DNA of 64,000 nucleotides from Ruminococcus sp. (GTDB taxonomy: Bacteria > Bacillota > Clostridia > Oscillospirales > Ruminococcaceae), in the NCBI GenBank assembly GCA_017543335.1, contig JAFYGE010000011.1, positions 62,001 to 126,000 of the forward strand. Reading direction: 5' to 3'. The notes under the pieces are model-generated. The model searched no databases. It was given only the letters and a program-made list of their open reading frames with translations, and was not told the DNA's origin. Below are positions 36,129-44,621 of this stretch, piece by piece (the first letter of the stretch is position 1; each line of letters begins with the position of its first letter). The position numbers and the translations under genes were made by a program.

Positions 36129-37433
36129 TCAGCCGTACAATGAAACATCTTCGATATCAAGCTTGAACGGAGCATATCTCTTATATGCTGATTTATTCTT
36201 CTCAACTGAGTAGCTGTCTGCAATAGCATTGAGCCAATCATCGAAATCTACACCATATCTCTGCTGAAGGAGAGCATCTATGTTGTCATCTGACCAATAA
36301 TCGTCCTTAGTCATACGCTTAGTGATGTCGCCCTTGATAACTAAGTAAATAGTGCTGTCATCGTAGTTATACTTAACAGCCTCGTATTCTTTAAGGTCAT
36401 CAAATACGAAGTCGTTATATTTTTTCACAGCGACCTCAGCTTCGGACTGAGTAGTTGTTGTAGTAGGCTGTTCGTCCTTATCAGCAGTTGTTGTAACATA
36501 CTTTGTTACAGTTACTTCATTCTGATACGGACTTGTAGTTGTTGTAGTAGTTGTAATTACTGAGCCGTTTTCATCAGTCTGAGTTGTACCTGCTGTTGTA
36601 GTACCGGTTGTCTCAGTGGTTGTAGCTGTAGTAGTTGTGGTAGTTGTTGTACCTGTTCCGCCGTCAGCAGATGTAGTAAGTGTAGAAGAGAACTCCTCAT
36701 ACTCTGTTTTGATGTCGTCCATCTTCTTCAGCTTCTCTTCATCATCCTTGACATCGTTTATCTCTTTTACCCAGCTGTCGACCTTCTTGTCTATCTTACG
36801 CTTTATATCCTCATCGTAAGCATTTCCCTCAGCGTCAGTGAGCTTTATCTCGATGTACTTGATACGTGCGGTATTATCAGTAAAGTACTTCTTGAGGTCT
36901 TCTTCAGAGCAGCCTTTCTCAGCATCGATACCATAATAATGATTGAAAAGGTATTTCTTTTTATACTCGTTTCTGCATCCCTTTAAGAGAGAATCCTCAC
37001 TGATACCGTTATTCTTGAAACGATCGTTGTCACGAATAGACTTGATATACTTCTTTATCTCGTCCTCTTCTTCCTGTGTGAGCTTTCCGTCGATCTTATC
37101 GAATTCCTTTTCTATAGCAACATAGAGCTTGCAGGTCTCTGTAGCCTGATCCTGTATCCAGTCCTCAGCGTCCATATCTTCGATCTTTGCCTTTTTCATA
37201 TCATCGAATGTCGGGAGAGAGCCCTGCTCCATAACAACTCTGTACATTGCATTTCTGTATGCAGAGATCTCATTATTTATAAAGATTCCCGCAGGTACAT
37301 CGCAGCCGTCAACTGTAAGTGCGTTCTTTGTGTTATTGCCAAGTGTTATCGCACCGGGAGCACTGCATCCTGCTGTTGTTGCTGCAAGAGCAAAAGTAAG
37401 TGCAGCAGCGGCAAATCTATTGACTTTTTTCAT
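36129..37433 (-). CDS. SurA/PrsA-like lipoprotein with a Thr-rich insert
   Basis: 434 residues. The lipobox TTAGC puts the modified Cys at 23. Residues about 35-210 are helical and charged, resembling the chaperone domain of SurA/PrsA-type peptidyl-prolyl isomerases. Where a parvulin domain would sit there is instead a Thr-rich low-complexity stretch (about 256-345, many TTTTT runs), then a helical tail ending DIEDVSLYG. The resemblance is by overall pattern, and no parvulin active site is seen, so the role (extracytoplasmic folding?) is uncertain. Promoter at 37479-37507. Confidence 0.7.
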   Translation of the reverse strand: MKKVNRFAAAALTFALAATTAGCSAPGAITLGNNTKNALTVDGCDVPAGIFINNEISAYRNAMYRVVMEQGSLPTFDDMKKAKIEDMDAEDWIQDQATETCKLYVAIEKEFDKIDGKLTQEEEDEIKKYIKSIRDNDRFKNNGISEDSLLKGCRNEYKKKYLFNHYYGIDAEKGCSEEDLKKYFTDNTARIKYIEIKLTDAEGNAYDEDIKRKIDKKVDSWVKEINDVKDDEEKLKKMDDIKTEYEEFSSTLTTSADGGTGTTTTTTTTATTTETTGTTTAGTTQTDENGSVITTTTTTTSPYQNEVTVTKYVTTTADKDEQPTTTTTQSEAEVAVKKYNDFVFDDLKEYEAVKYNYDDSTIYLVIKGDITKRMTKDDYWSDDNIDALLQQRYGVDFDDWLNAIADSYSVEKNKSAYKRYAPFKLDIEDVSLYG

Positions 37434-37478
37434 TATGTATTCCTCCGATTTGTATAAGATAATTTCAGATACGGATTT

Positions 37479-37507
37479 ATTATACTACATTTTTTTTAAT
37501 TTGTCCA
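37479..37507 (-). promoter_or_regulatory. Promoter of the Thr-rich lipoprotein gene
   Basis: Minus strand TGGACA, 17 bases, TATAAT, ending about 45 bases before the start codon. Confidence 0.75.
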
Positions 37508-37577
37508 TAGTAATTTGAAATTTTTTTCAAATTGTCACATTTTCATTACTTTCGGTAATTTTAATTGCGGTTTCGTC

Positions 37578-37606
37578 TTGACTAAAAGTCTTATAAATGA
37601 TACAAT
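37578..37606 (+). promoter_or_regulatory. Promoter of the thyX operon
   Basis: TTGACT, 17 bases, TACAAT, ending 36 bases before thyX. It diverges from the lipoprotein promoter. Confidence 0.75.
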
Positions 37607-37642
37607 AATAATATATGTATTTTTTTAGACGGAGGTTTTTTC

Positions 37643-38416
37643 ATGAAAGTAGAACTCCTTGCACACACTCCTGATCCGGAGAGAATAGTTGCAACTGCTG
37701 CTAAACTCTGCTACTCAAGCAGTGATATAGGCTCTCTCAGAGACGGTCTTACTGATGACAAGATAGAAAGCTTTATCGATATGCTTGCTTCAATAGGTCA
37801 CGAAAGCGTTATGGAGCACGTTACCTTTACATTCGGCATTGAAGGAATATCAAGAGCTTGCTCACATCAGCTCGTAAGACACAGAATAGCATCCTATTCC
37901 CAGAAAAGTCAGCGATATGTCAACGAGGACGGCTTCGAGTTCATAACTCCTCCCGCTATAGCTGACATACCTGAAGCAAAAGAAGAATATGATCGTGTTA
38001 TAGATATTATAACTGAAAGCTATTCTAAAATTGCTGATATGCTCACCGAAAAACATAAAAAAGCTCTCATGGACGACGGAGCAGACGAAAAAACTGCTGC
38101 CGGAAAAGCTCGCAAGCTTGCTAATGAGGACGCAAGATTCCTTCTGCCTAATGCCTGCGAGACTAAGATAGTAGTTACTATGAATGTGAGGTCCCTTTTC
38201 AACTTTTTCAGACATAGATGCTGTAACCGTGCTCAATGGGAAATAAGAGATGTTGCAAACGAAATGCTCAGACTATGTCTGAAAACTGCACCGCATATTT
38301 TTGCTCACGCCGGTCCGTCATGTGTGGCAACCGGAAAATGTCCGGAAGGCAAAATGACCTGCGGTAAAATAAATGAAGTCAAGAACTACTTTGCTTCGCT
38401 TAAATCTGCCGACTGA
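37643..38416 (+). CDS. thyX: FAD-dependent thymidylate synthase
   Basis: 257 residues. Makes dTMP from dUMP with methylene-THF and FAD, replacing ThyA. The signature RHRIASYSQKSQRY (RHRxxSxxxxSxR type) is at about 80-93; HESVMEHVTFTF and the C-terminal FRHRCCNRAQWEIR region also fit. It heads a plus-strand run of six closely spaced genes that includes 5-formyl-THF cyclo-ligase, which is a sensible folate partner. Confidence 0.96.
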   Translation: MKVELLAHTPDPERIVATAAKLCYSSSDIGSLRDGLTDDKIESFIDMLASIGHESVMEHVTFTFGIEGISRACSHQLVRHRIASYSQKSQRYVNEDGFEFITPPAIADIPEAKEEYDRVIDIITESYSKIADMLTEKHKKALMDDGADEKTAAGKARKLANEDARFLLPNACETKIVVTMNVRSLFNFFRHRCCNRAQWEIRDVANEMLRLCLKTAPHIFAHAGPSCVATGKCPEGKMTCGKINEVKNYFASLKSAD

Positions 38417-38433
38417 CCCCTTGGAGGAAACTG

Positions 38434-39324
38434 ATGCTCGAATTCAGAGATATTGCTATTACCGATAAAAATAAAATATGTACCGCTTTGAAAAAGTCCG
38501 ATTTTATGGGATGTGAATACAGCTTCGCAAACAATATGGCTTGGAAGCGTCTTGCGGATTCTCAAATTTGCTTCTATAAGGAATTTTACATATGCGGTGC
38601 GTTCAGTACCGATGACGGAACTCCGCATTTTATACTCCCTGCCGGAAGCGGTGATTACTGTGACGTTATCAACGAACTGAAAAATTTTTCCAATTCTCTG
38701 AATAAGCCTCTTGTACTGACCGGTGTTACCGAGAATTCATTGAAAATGCTCGGGGAGCTTTTTCCGGACGCTTTCACTGCCGAATATGACAGAGACAGCT
38801 CCGATTATATCTATGACTCGCAGAAATTCATAACTCTGCAAGGAAAAAATAATCACGGTAAACGTAATCATCTTGCAAGATTTATGGAGCTTTCACCAGT
38901 GTACTCCCCTGTCACTGATAATGATATCGACGACTGTATCACTTTCTGCACTAAGGAGTATAACGACCGCTCAGATAATGCCGACCATTCTTTTATAGCT
39001 GAACAGTACGCTATAAATACTTATTTTTCTTATTTTCACGAATTAGGTCTCAGTGCAGGTCTGATAAGGATCGACGGTAATATCGCAGCTGTATCTATAG
39101 GTGAACAGCTTAATTCCGATACATTCTGCGTCCACATAGAAAAAGCCGATACACATTATAATGGTATCTATACCGGTATCGCAAACTTATTTGCTAAAAA
39201 TAATGCAGCCGGGTTTAAATACATCAACCGTGAGGAAGACCTCGGTTTAGAGGGACTTAGAAAATCTAAGCTCTCGTATCATCCTGAGTTCCTCCTCAAT
39301 AAATATATAGTCACTTTTAAATGA
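38434..39324 (+). CDS. DUF2156 protein (GNAT-fold, phosphatidylglycerol lysyltransferase C-terminal type)
   Basis: 296 residues. The pattern matches the soluble DUF2156 family: an N-terminal half with MGCEYSFANNMAWKRL, then KNNHGKRNHLARF and VHIEKADTHYNGIY...YINREEDLGLEGLRKSKLSYHP. Related domains at the C-terminus of MprF transfer aminoacyl groups from tRNA to lipids, but this protein has no membrane helices and its substrate is unknown. It starts 17 bases after thyX with a GGAGG site. Confidence 0.82.
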   Translation: MLEFRDIAITDKNKICTALKKSDFMGCEYSFANNMAWKRLADSQICFYKEFYICGAFSTDDGTPHFILPAGSGDYCDVINELKNFSNSLNKPLVLTGVTENSLKMLGELFPDAFTAEYDRDSSDYIYDSQKFITLQGKNNHGKRNHLARFMELSPVYSPVTDNDIDDCITFCTKEYNDRSDNADHSFIAEQYAINTYFSYFHELGLSAGLIRIDGNIAAVSIGEQLNSDTFCVHIEKADTHYNGIYTGIANLFAKNNAAGFKYINREEDLGLEGLRKSKLSYHPEFLLNKYIVTFK

Positions 39325-39337
39325 AAGGATCATTACT

Positions 39338-39880
39338 ATGATATACGCATTCCTTGCTAACGGATTTGAAGAAACTGAGGCTATCGCTCCGATAGACCTC
39401 CTCAGAAGAAGCGGAAAAACTGTCGTGACTGTCGGAGTTGGTGACAACATCATCACCGGCTCTCACGGTATTCCTGTCGTGACCGATACTATCGCTCAGG
39501 AAGCTCCGCTTACAGATGAACTTGAAATGATAATACTTCCGGGAGGTATGCCGGGTACACTCAATCTCGAAAAATCAGATTATATTCAGGCTGCTATCGA
39601 CTATTGTGTTGCTAACAACAAGTACATCGGAGCTATCTGTGCTGCTCCTTCAATACTTGGTCACAAAGGACTCCTCAACGGTAAAAAAGTTGTCTGCTAC
39701 GAGGGATTTGAAACTCAGCTCGAAGGTGCTGTGATCGCTGATACTTCTGTCGCTGAGGACGGTATCTTCATCACCGCAAGAGGTGCAGGAGTTGCTGTTG
39801 ATTTCGGTCTTAAACTCGTTGAAAAGGCTGTCTCTAAAGCTGAAAGCGACAGACAAAGACGTGCTATTCTCTGTGACTGA
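39338..39880 (+). CDS. DJ-1/PfpI family protein
   Basis: 180 residues, typical of the DJ-1/ThiJ/YajL group. The nucleophile elbow is GAICAAPSILGHKG with Cys near 106, and the Glu in FEETEAIAPIDLLRR is the partner residue. Family members act as deglycases or chaperones against aldehyde damage; assignment to one activity is not possible from sequence. It ends one base before the next gene. Confidence 0.9.
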   Translation: MIYAFLANGFEETEAIAPIDLLRRSGKTVVTVGVGDNIITGSHGIPVVTDTIAQEAPLTDELEMIILPGGMPGTLNLEKSDYIQAAIDYCVANNKYIGAICAAPSILGHKGLLNGKKVVCYEGFETQLEGAVIADTSVAEDGIFITARGAGVAVDFGLKLVEKAVSKAESDRQRRAILCD

Positions 39881-39881
39881 T

Positions 39882-40442
39882 ATGACAGATAAAAAAGAGC
39901 TCAGAAAACATTTCAGCATCCTGCGGGAAAACGCAAAAAGCCCGTCAAAGGACAAGCTTATATGTGAAAAACTGATGTCTTGCGAAAATGTAATGTCTGC
40001 CGATGTGATACTCATGTACGCTTCATTCGGTTCCGAGGCAGATACTTGGACTGCCGCAAAAAAATTGCTTGGTCACGGAAAGACTTTAGCTTTCCCAAAA
40101 TGCTTAAAAAACGGCATAATGACATTCCATATCGTATCAGAACTTGAGCAGCTCAGGTCCGGTAAATACGGTATAATGGAGCCTGATGACAGTCTTCCTC
40201 AACCGGTATGCACTGATAATACTGTCTGTATCGTCCCCGGACTCGCTTTCACTATGACCGGCGGCAGACTCGGCTACGGAGGCGGCTTCTATGACCGCTT
40301 CCTCGAAATGCACCCCAATATAAAGACGATCGCTCTGAGCTATGAAGCTCTGATAACTTCTGAACTTCCGCTTCAGAAGCACGACCTTTGTGTAAATTCA
40401 ATTATTACAGAAGAAAGGATGATAATTTGTAATGAAAAATAA
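39882..40442 (+). CDS. 5-formyltetrahydrofolate cyclo-ligase
   Basis: 186 residues from MTDKKELRKHF at 39882. Converts 5-formyl-THF to methenyl-THF with ATP. The family motif near the C-terminus, VPGLAFTMTGGRLGYGGGFYDRFL, is present. A 33-codon in-frame extension overlaps the DJ-1 gene and is rejected. It overlaps mltG by 11 bases. With thyX in the same operon it suggests a folate-linked grouping. Confidence 0.93.
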   Translation: MTDKKELRKHFSILRENAKSPSKDKLICEKLMSCENVMSADVILMYASFGSEADTWTAAKKLLGHGKTLAFPKCLKNGIMTFHIVSELEQLRSGKYGIMEPDDSLPQPVCTDNTVCIVPGLAFTMTGGRLGYGGGFYDRFLEMHPNIKTIALSYEALITSELPLQKHDLCVNSIITEERMIICNEK

Positions 40443-41835
40443 TGACGATCTTATAAATAATATACTCAACGAACTGGACAATAAAGATTCTTCTGACAAA
40501 GATGAAACCGAATATGTCCCTTTTGACGAAACTCCGGGTGACGATCCGACAGAGTATGCTCCCCGTGAAGAGGACGCTCAGTTCGCTCAGGAAGAACCTG
40601 ATATGTCCTATGACGACTATATTCAGGAGCAGCCTCAGGAGCAGTACGAACCACAGTATGAAGCTCCGCAGCAGCAGTATTATAACGATCAGGAAATGTA
40701 TGACGAACCTGAAAGAGCTGTGCCGACAAAAAAGAAAAGAAGCAGAGTTCCGGGAGTTCTTATACTTACTACGCTCATCTTTGGTATATCTATAATCCTT
40801 TCAATGGTAATTATCGGATTTGGCAAGGATATGCTCGGAATCGGAAAAAGCGATTCAACAAAGCGTGTTGTCATCAAAGAAGGTGCAACTACCGAGGAGA
40901 TCGCATACCTGCTTAAAGATGAAGGTATTATAAAGTCCCCTAAATTCTTCATGCTGTTTTCAAGAATGAGAAAGTCCGACTCTCTTTATATTGCGGGCGA
41001 ACACTTTATCCGTCCGAATATGGCTTATGAAACCATTATCCAGAACCTCACTACCGACGAGATACAAAATAAGGATACTATAGAGATCACCTTCCCAGAG
41101 GGTATCACGCTCTTTGAAGCTGCTGATATACTCGAAAAAAATGGCATCTGCAAAAGAGATGACTTTATCTTCAATTTCAACGCAGGCGGATTCAACTTCC
41201 CGTTCGAGGACAGACTTCCAACTAATCCAAAGCTGAAATTCAACAGAATGGAAGGCTATCTGTTCCCTGATACCTATTTCTTCTATCAGGAAATGGAACC
41301 GGAAAAGGTCTGCCAGAAGATATACAGTAACTTCAATCAGAAAATGACCGATGACCGCTATAAGAAAATGGAAGAGCTCGATCTCAGCCTCGATCAGCTT
41401 ATAACATTTGCTTCTATTGTACAGAAAGAAGCTGGTAACGTCGACGAAATGCCTACTATAGCTTCTGTATTCTGGAATCGTCTCAGAAATAAGGACGAAT
41501 ATCCGAAACTTGAATCAAATCCAACTCAGAACTACGCTAATAACGTTATCAAGAAAAATATGGAAGTTCTCGATAAGACTATGATTGATGCTTACGATAC
41601 CTATTCAGGTACAGGACTTCCTCCGGGAGCTATCTGTAATCCTGGTATGGAAGCTATCGACGCTGTTCTTGCTAACTTCCCGACAAACTACTACTTCTTC
41701 TACGCAAATGTTTATACTAAGCAAACTCGTTTTGCTGAAACTTATGAACAACATCTCCAGAATGAAGAGATAATACATCAGGAAGAAGCAGAATACGAAG
41801 CTGCTCAACAGGAGGCTGCTAATAATGGACAATAA
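40432..41835 (+). CDS. mltG: Endolytic transglycosylase MltG
   Basis: 467 residues. Cuts nascent peptidoglycan glycan strands at the membrane and sets their length. An acidic, Gln-rich cytoplasmic N-terminus (about 1-100, with QEQPQEQYEPQYEAPQQQ) is followed by a membrane helix (about 105-127), a LysM-like region and the YceG domain. The catalytic Glu is in FASIVQKEAGNVDEMPTIASVFWNRL. The Gln-rich tail is longer than in E. coli. It overlaps the genes on both sides by about 10 bases, so it is coupled to them. Confidence 0.93.
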   Translation: MKNNDDLINNILNELDNKDSSDKDETEYVPFDETPGDDPTEYAPREEDAQFAQEEPDMSYDDYIQEQPQEQYEPQYEAPQQQYYNDQEMYDEPERAVPTKKKRSRVPGVLILTTLIFGISIILSMVIIGFGKDMLGIGKSDSTKRVVIKEGATTEEIAYLLKDEGIIKSPKFFMLFSRMRKSDSLYIAGEHFIRPNMAYETIIQNLTTDEIQNKDTIEITFPEGITLFEAADILEKNGICKRDDFIFNFNAGGFNFPFEDRLPTNPKLKFNRMEGYLFPDTYFFYQEMEPEKVCQKIYSNFNQKMTDDRYKKMEELDLSLDQLITFASIVQKEAGNVDEMPTIASVFWNRLRNKDEYPKLESNPTQNYANNVIKKNMEVLDKTMIDAYDTYSGTGLPPGAICNPGMEAIDAVLANFPTNYYFFYANVYTKQTRFAETYEQHLQNEEIIHQEEAEYEAAQQEAANNGQ

Positions 41836-43048
41836 ACTTGAAGTACTCGCTCCTGCCGGCGATGAGGAAAGACTCGGTGCTGCACTGAATTTCGGTGCAG
41901 ATGCCGTCTACCTCGGCAGACAACAATTCGGTATGAGAGCATCACCGATGAATTTCGATTTTGAACAGCTCGTTAAAGCTGTTGAAGCTGCTCACTCAAA
42001 AGGCGTTAAGGTTTACCTTACCTGCAATACGCTCCCAAGAAATAACGAGATACCTTTCTTTGAAAAATTTGTAAAGGAAGCTGTTGAAGCTAAAGTTGAC
42101 GCTCTTATCGTTGCTGATATAGGACTGCTGATGCTCATAAAAAAATACGCTCCGGATATGGAGATACATATTTCAACTCAGACAGGCATAGTAAACTACG
42201 TCACCGCTCGTGAACTCTACAACATGGGAGCAAAGCGTGTCGTACTCGCAAGAGAGCTTTCGCTGGACGAAATTGCTGAAATACGTGCAAAAACAAGTCC
42301 CGATATGGACATTGAAACTTTCGTACACGGTGCAATGTGTGTATCATTCTCCGGAAGATGCCTGCTTTCTCAGTATCTCGTGAACCGTGATGCGAACAGA
42401 GGCGAGTGTGCTCAGCCTTGCAGGTGGGGGTATCATCTTGTCGAGGAAAAGCGTCCGGGACAATACTTCCCGATTTTTGAAGACGAAAAAGGTACTTACA
42501 TCCTCAACGCAAAAGATATGTGTATGATAGAACACATCGATAAGCTCGCAGAAGCCGGTGTAACAAGTCTGAAAATTGAGGGCAGAGCTAAGTCGGCTTA
42601 CTATGTTGCGGTCGTCACAAATGCCTATAGAATGGCTGTGGACGAATACTACAAAGATCCGTATAACTTCAAGCTCCCGAACTGGATAAGAGATGAAGTA
42701 TATAAAGTGAGTCACAGAAAGTACTGCAACGGATTCTTCTTCGGCACTCCGGAGGAATCACAGTACTACGAAAACAGCGGTTATATCAGAAATTACGACG
42801 TTGTTGCTATTGTTGAAGAATGCAGTAACGGCACTGTCTTCTGCACACAGAGAAACAAGTTCTTTGCCGGTGACACCGTTGAACTGCTCGCTCCTTCACT
42901 AAAACCGGTCGAGTTAGTTCTTGATAAACTTTACGACGAAAAGGGAGAAGAAATAGAAACAGCAAATCACGCTATGATGAAATTTTCATTCAAGTCTGAT
43001 CTGATATTCCCTAAGGGTACTGTTATACGAAAGCAAACCGATCAATAA
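41825..43048 (+). CDS. Peptidase U32 family protein
   Basis: 407 residues, MDNKLEVLAPAGDEERLGAALNFGADAVYLG, a typical U32 start. The conserved HGAMCVSFSGRCLLSQYL and NRGECAQPCRW motifs carry the Cys residues of the family, and KIEGRAKSAYYVA follows. Members include collagenase-like proteases and the rRNA/tRNA hydroxylases RlhA and TrhP, so the activity could be RNA hydroxylation rather than proteolysis. Pairing with mltG is common in clostridia. The ATG overlaps the mltG end by 11 bases. Confidence 0.9.
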   Translation: MDNKLEVLAPAGDEERLGAALNFGADAVYLGRQQFGMRASPMNFDFEQLVKAVEAAHSKGVKVYLTCNTLPRNNEIPFFEKFVKEAVEAKVDALIVADIGLLMLIKKYAPDMEIHISTQTGIVNYVTARELYNMGAKRVVLARELSLDEIAEIRAKTSPDMDIETFVHGAMCVSFSGRCLLSQYLVNRDANRGECAQPCRWGYHLVEEKRPGQYFPIFEDEKGTYILNAKDMCMIEHIDKLAEAGVTSLKIEGRAKSAYYVAVVTNAYRMAVDEYYKDPYNFKLPNWIRDEVYKVSHRKYCNGFFFGTPEESQYYENSGYIRNYDVVAIVEECSNGTVFCTQRNKFFAGDTVELLAPSLKPVELVLDKLYDEKGEEIETANHAMMKFSFKSDLIFPKGTVIRKQTDQ

Positions 43049-43049
43049 A

Positions 43050-43092
43050 AAAGACCTGAAAGAGTTTCGGCTCTTTCAGGTCTTACTTTTAT
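43050..43092 (+). terminator. Terminator of the thyX-U32 operon
   Basis: AAGACCTGAAAGAG, six-base loop, CTCTTTCAGGTCTT followed by ACTTTTATC; 14-bp perfect stem directly after the U32 stop. Confidence 0.9.
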
Positions 43093-43103
43093 CATATTAT
43101 ATA

Positions 43104-43134
43104 TAAAACAAAAAGCACTCAAAATGAGTGCTTT
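43104..43134 (-). terminator. Terminator of the tRNA operon
   Basis: AAAGCACTCA / TGAGTGCTTT stem followed by TTTTGTTTTATATA on the minus strand, directly after the CCA of tRNA-Cys. Confidence 0.9.
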
Positions 43135-43207
43135 GGAGGCGCCACCCAGATTTGAACTGGGGATCAGGGTGTTGCAGACCCACGCCTTACCACTTGGCTA
43201 TAGCGCC
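43134..43207 (-). tRNA. tRNA-Cys (GCA)
   Basis: Cloverleaf with acceptor GGCGCTA/TGGCGCC, D-arm GCCAAGTGGTAAGGC, anticodon loop CTGCAAC (GCA), T-loop GTTCAAATC and encoded CCA. Last of four tRNAs in the operon. Confidence 0.95.
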
Positions 43208-43212
43208 GGTTA

Positions 43213-43288
43213 TGGAGCGGATTACGAGGCTCGAACTCGCTACCTCCACCTTGGCAAGGTGGCGCTCTACCAGATGAGCTAAATCCGC
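43213..43288 (-). tRNA. tRNA-Gly (GCC)
   Basis: Acceptor GCGGATT/AATCCGC, D-arm GCTCATCTGGTAGAGC, anticodon stem CCACC/GGTGG with loop TTGCCAA (GCC), T-arm GTTCGAGCC, discriminator T and encoded CCA. Confidence 0.95.
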
Positions 43289-43290
43289 AT

Positions 43291-43367
43291 TGGCGACCCC
43301 GAACAGACTCGAACTGTCGACCTCCTGCGTGACAGGCAGGCGTTCTAACCAACTGAACTACGAGGCC
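43291..43367 (-). tRNA. tRNA-Asp (GTC)
   Basis: Acceptor GGCCTCG/CGGGGTC, discriminator G as expected for tRNA-Asp, anticodon stem CCTGC/GCAGG with loop CTGTCAC (GTC), T-arm AGTTCGAGTC and encoded CCA. Confidence 0.95.
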
Positions 43368-43374
43368 AAGAAAT

Positions 43375-43450
43375 TGGTGGGGACTACAGGGCTCGAACCT
43401 GTGACCCTCTGCTTGTAAGGCAGATGCTCTCCCAGCTGAGCTAAACCCCC
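43375..43450 (-). tRNA. tRNA-Val (TAC)
   Basis: Acceptor GGGGGTT/AGTCCCC, D-arm GCTCAGCTGGGAGAGC, anticodon stem TCTGC/GCAGA with loop CTTACAA (TAC), T-arm GGTTCGAGCCC, discriminator A and encoded CCA. First tRNA after the promoters. Confidence 0.95.
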
Positions 43451-43495
43451 ACGTTATTTCTTATCGTCATCAGTCTCTCGCCTGACGACTTTAAT

Positions 43496-43524
43496 ATTAT
43501 ATCACATCTTTTTGAATTTGTCAA
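43496..43524 (-). promoter_or_regulatory. Proximal promoter of the tRNA operon
   Basis: Minus strand TTGACA, 17 bases, TATAAT, about 45 bases before tRNA-Val. The initial transcript can fold GTCGTCA...TGATGACGA. Confidence 0.88.
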
Positions 43525-43590
43525 GTACTTTTTTCAAGTTTTTTTAAATTCTTTTTTAATGTGATCGTCACTCATTGAAGCGACTATGAT

Positions 43591-43619
43591 ATTATAGCAC
43601 AGCAAAAGCTATTTGTCAA
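43591..43619 (-). promoter_or_regulatory. Distal promoter of the tRNA operon
   Basis: A second TTGACA, 17 bases, TATAAT, 95 bases upstream of the first; its initial transcript again starts with a TAGTCG...GACGA hairpin-forming sequence. Confidence 0.82.
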
Positions 43620-43676
43620 TACCTTTTTTCAAATTTTATGATTTTTTCTATCAGAATATTACTGCTGCATTAAAAG

Positions 43677-43705
43677 TTGAAAAAATATCGAAAAAATGAT
43701 ATAAT
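43677..43705 (+). promoter_or_regulatory. Promoter of the SpoU methyltransferase gene
   Basis: TTGAAA, 17 bases, TATAAT, 27 bases before the ATG at 43733, divergent from the tRNA operon. Confidence 0.75.
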
Positions 43706-43732
43706 ATAAAAAAACTATCGAAAGGAAATATC

Positions 43733-44533
43733 ATGTCAGATATTATACGAATAACCTCTGATCTGTCGCATAAAATAGAGATTTTTTCATTGAAAGAGCC
43801 TCAGCTTCTTCATTATTATGAGCCGGAAAGAGGAATTTTTATCGCTGAAAGTCCGCTCGTTATCGGACGTGCTCTTGATGCTGGTTACCAGCCTTTATCG
43901 CTGCTTGTTGATGAAAGCGTACTCAAAGCTCCTGATTTGAACATTATGTCACGCTGCGGAGATGTCCCGGTCTATACTGCCGAACCTGAACTGCTCACGC
44001 AGATTATTGGATTCAAACTCACCAGAGGTACTCTTTGTGCCATGAGAAGAATGGAGCTCCCACCCGCTGAAACGCTTTGCAAAGATGCGAGAAGGATCGC
44101 AGTACTTGAAAATGTGCTGAATCCTACAAATGTCGGTGCAATAATACGTTCTGCCGCCGCACTCAATATTGATGCAGTCTTGCTGACAAACGGATGCAGC
44201 GACCCACTTTACAGACGCTCGGCAAGAGTTAGCATGGGTACTGTATTTCAGATCCCTTGGACTTATGTCGGCGACGATTATATATCTGTTCTGCATAAAC
44301 TCGGTTTCAAGACTGCCGCTATGGCTCTCTGTGAGGACTCGGTCAATATAGATGACAATAATCTTATGTCGGAACCAAAACTTGCAGTGATACTCGGTTC
44401 AGAAGGATACGGATTGTGCGACGAAACTATAAAAAGTTCCGACTACACTGTAATGATCCCTATGACTCACGGAGTTGATTCACTTAATGTTGCCGCTGCA
44501 AGTGCTGTCGCATTCTGGCAGTTGGGAAGATGA
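43733..44533 (+). CDS. SpoU/TrmH-family RNA methyltransferase
   Basis: 266 residues. A second SPOUT 2'-O-methyltransferase beside the one at 23.4-24.2 kb, about the same length but only moderately similar. Motifs: LENVLNPTNVGAIIRSAAALNIDAVLL, VILGSEGYGLCDE and IPMTHGVDSLNVAAASAVAFW. The N-terminal 110 residues carry a substrate-binding domain. Its location beside the tRNA operon is suggestive of a tRNA target but is no proof. AAAGGAAAT precedes the start. Confidence 0.93.
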   Translation: MSDIIRITSDLSHKIEIFSLKEPQLLHYYEPERGIFIAESPLVIGRALDAGYQPLSLLVDESVLKAPDLNIMSRCGDVPVYTAEPELLTQIIGFKLTRGTLCAMRRMELPPAETLCKDARRIAVLENVLNPTNVGAIIRSAAALNIDAVLLTNGCSDPLYRRSARVSMGTVFQIPWTYVGDDYISVLHKLGFKTAAMALCEDSVNIDDNNLMSEPKLAVILGSEGYGLCDETIKSSDYTVMIPMTHGVDSLNVAAASAVAFWQLGR

Positions 44534-44557
44534 CTACAGCTTATTCTGCAAAATCAC

Positions 44558-44586
44558 TTTACTTTTTCTTCGTTTTGTGGTACAAT
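44558..44586 (+). promoter_or_regulatory. Candidate promoter of the SGNH hydrolase gene
   Basis: TTTACT, 17 bases, TACAAT, 36 bases before the start codon. Confidence 0.5.
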
Positions 44587-44621
44587 ATAATTTGCATCAT
44601 TAACAAAGAAAGAGTGGATAT

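Noticed and set aside
36480..36670. Repetitive stretch that might be a microsatellite or CRISPR-like array
   Set aside because: It is the coding sequence of the Thr-rich tract in the lipoprotein (imprecise GTT/GTA repeats); no spacer-repeat periodicity.
43164..43352. Minus-strand open frame of 62 codons
   Set aside because: It runs through the Cys, Gly and Asp tRNA genes and is not a protein gene.
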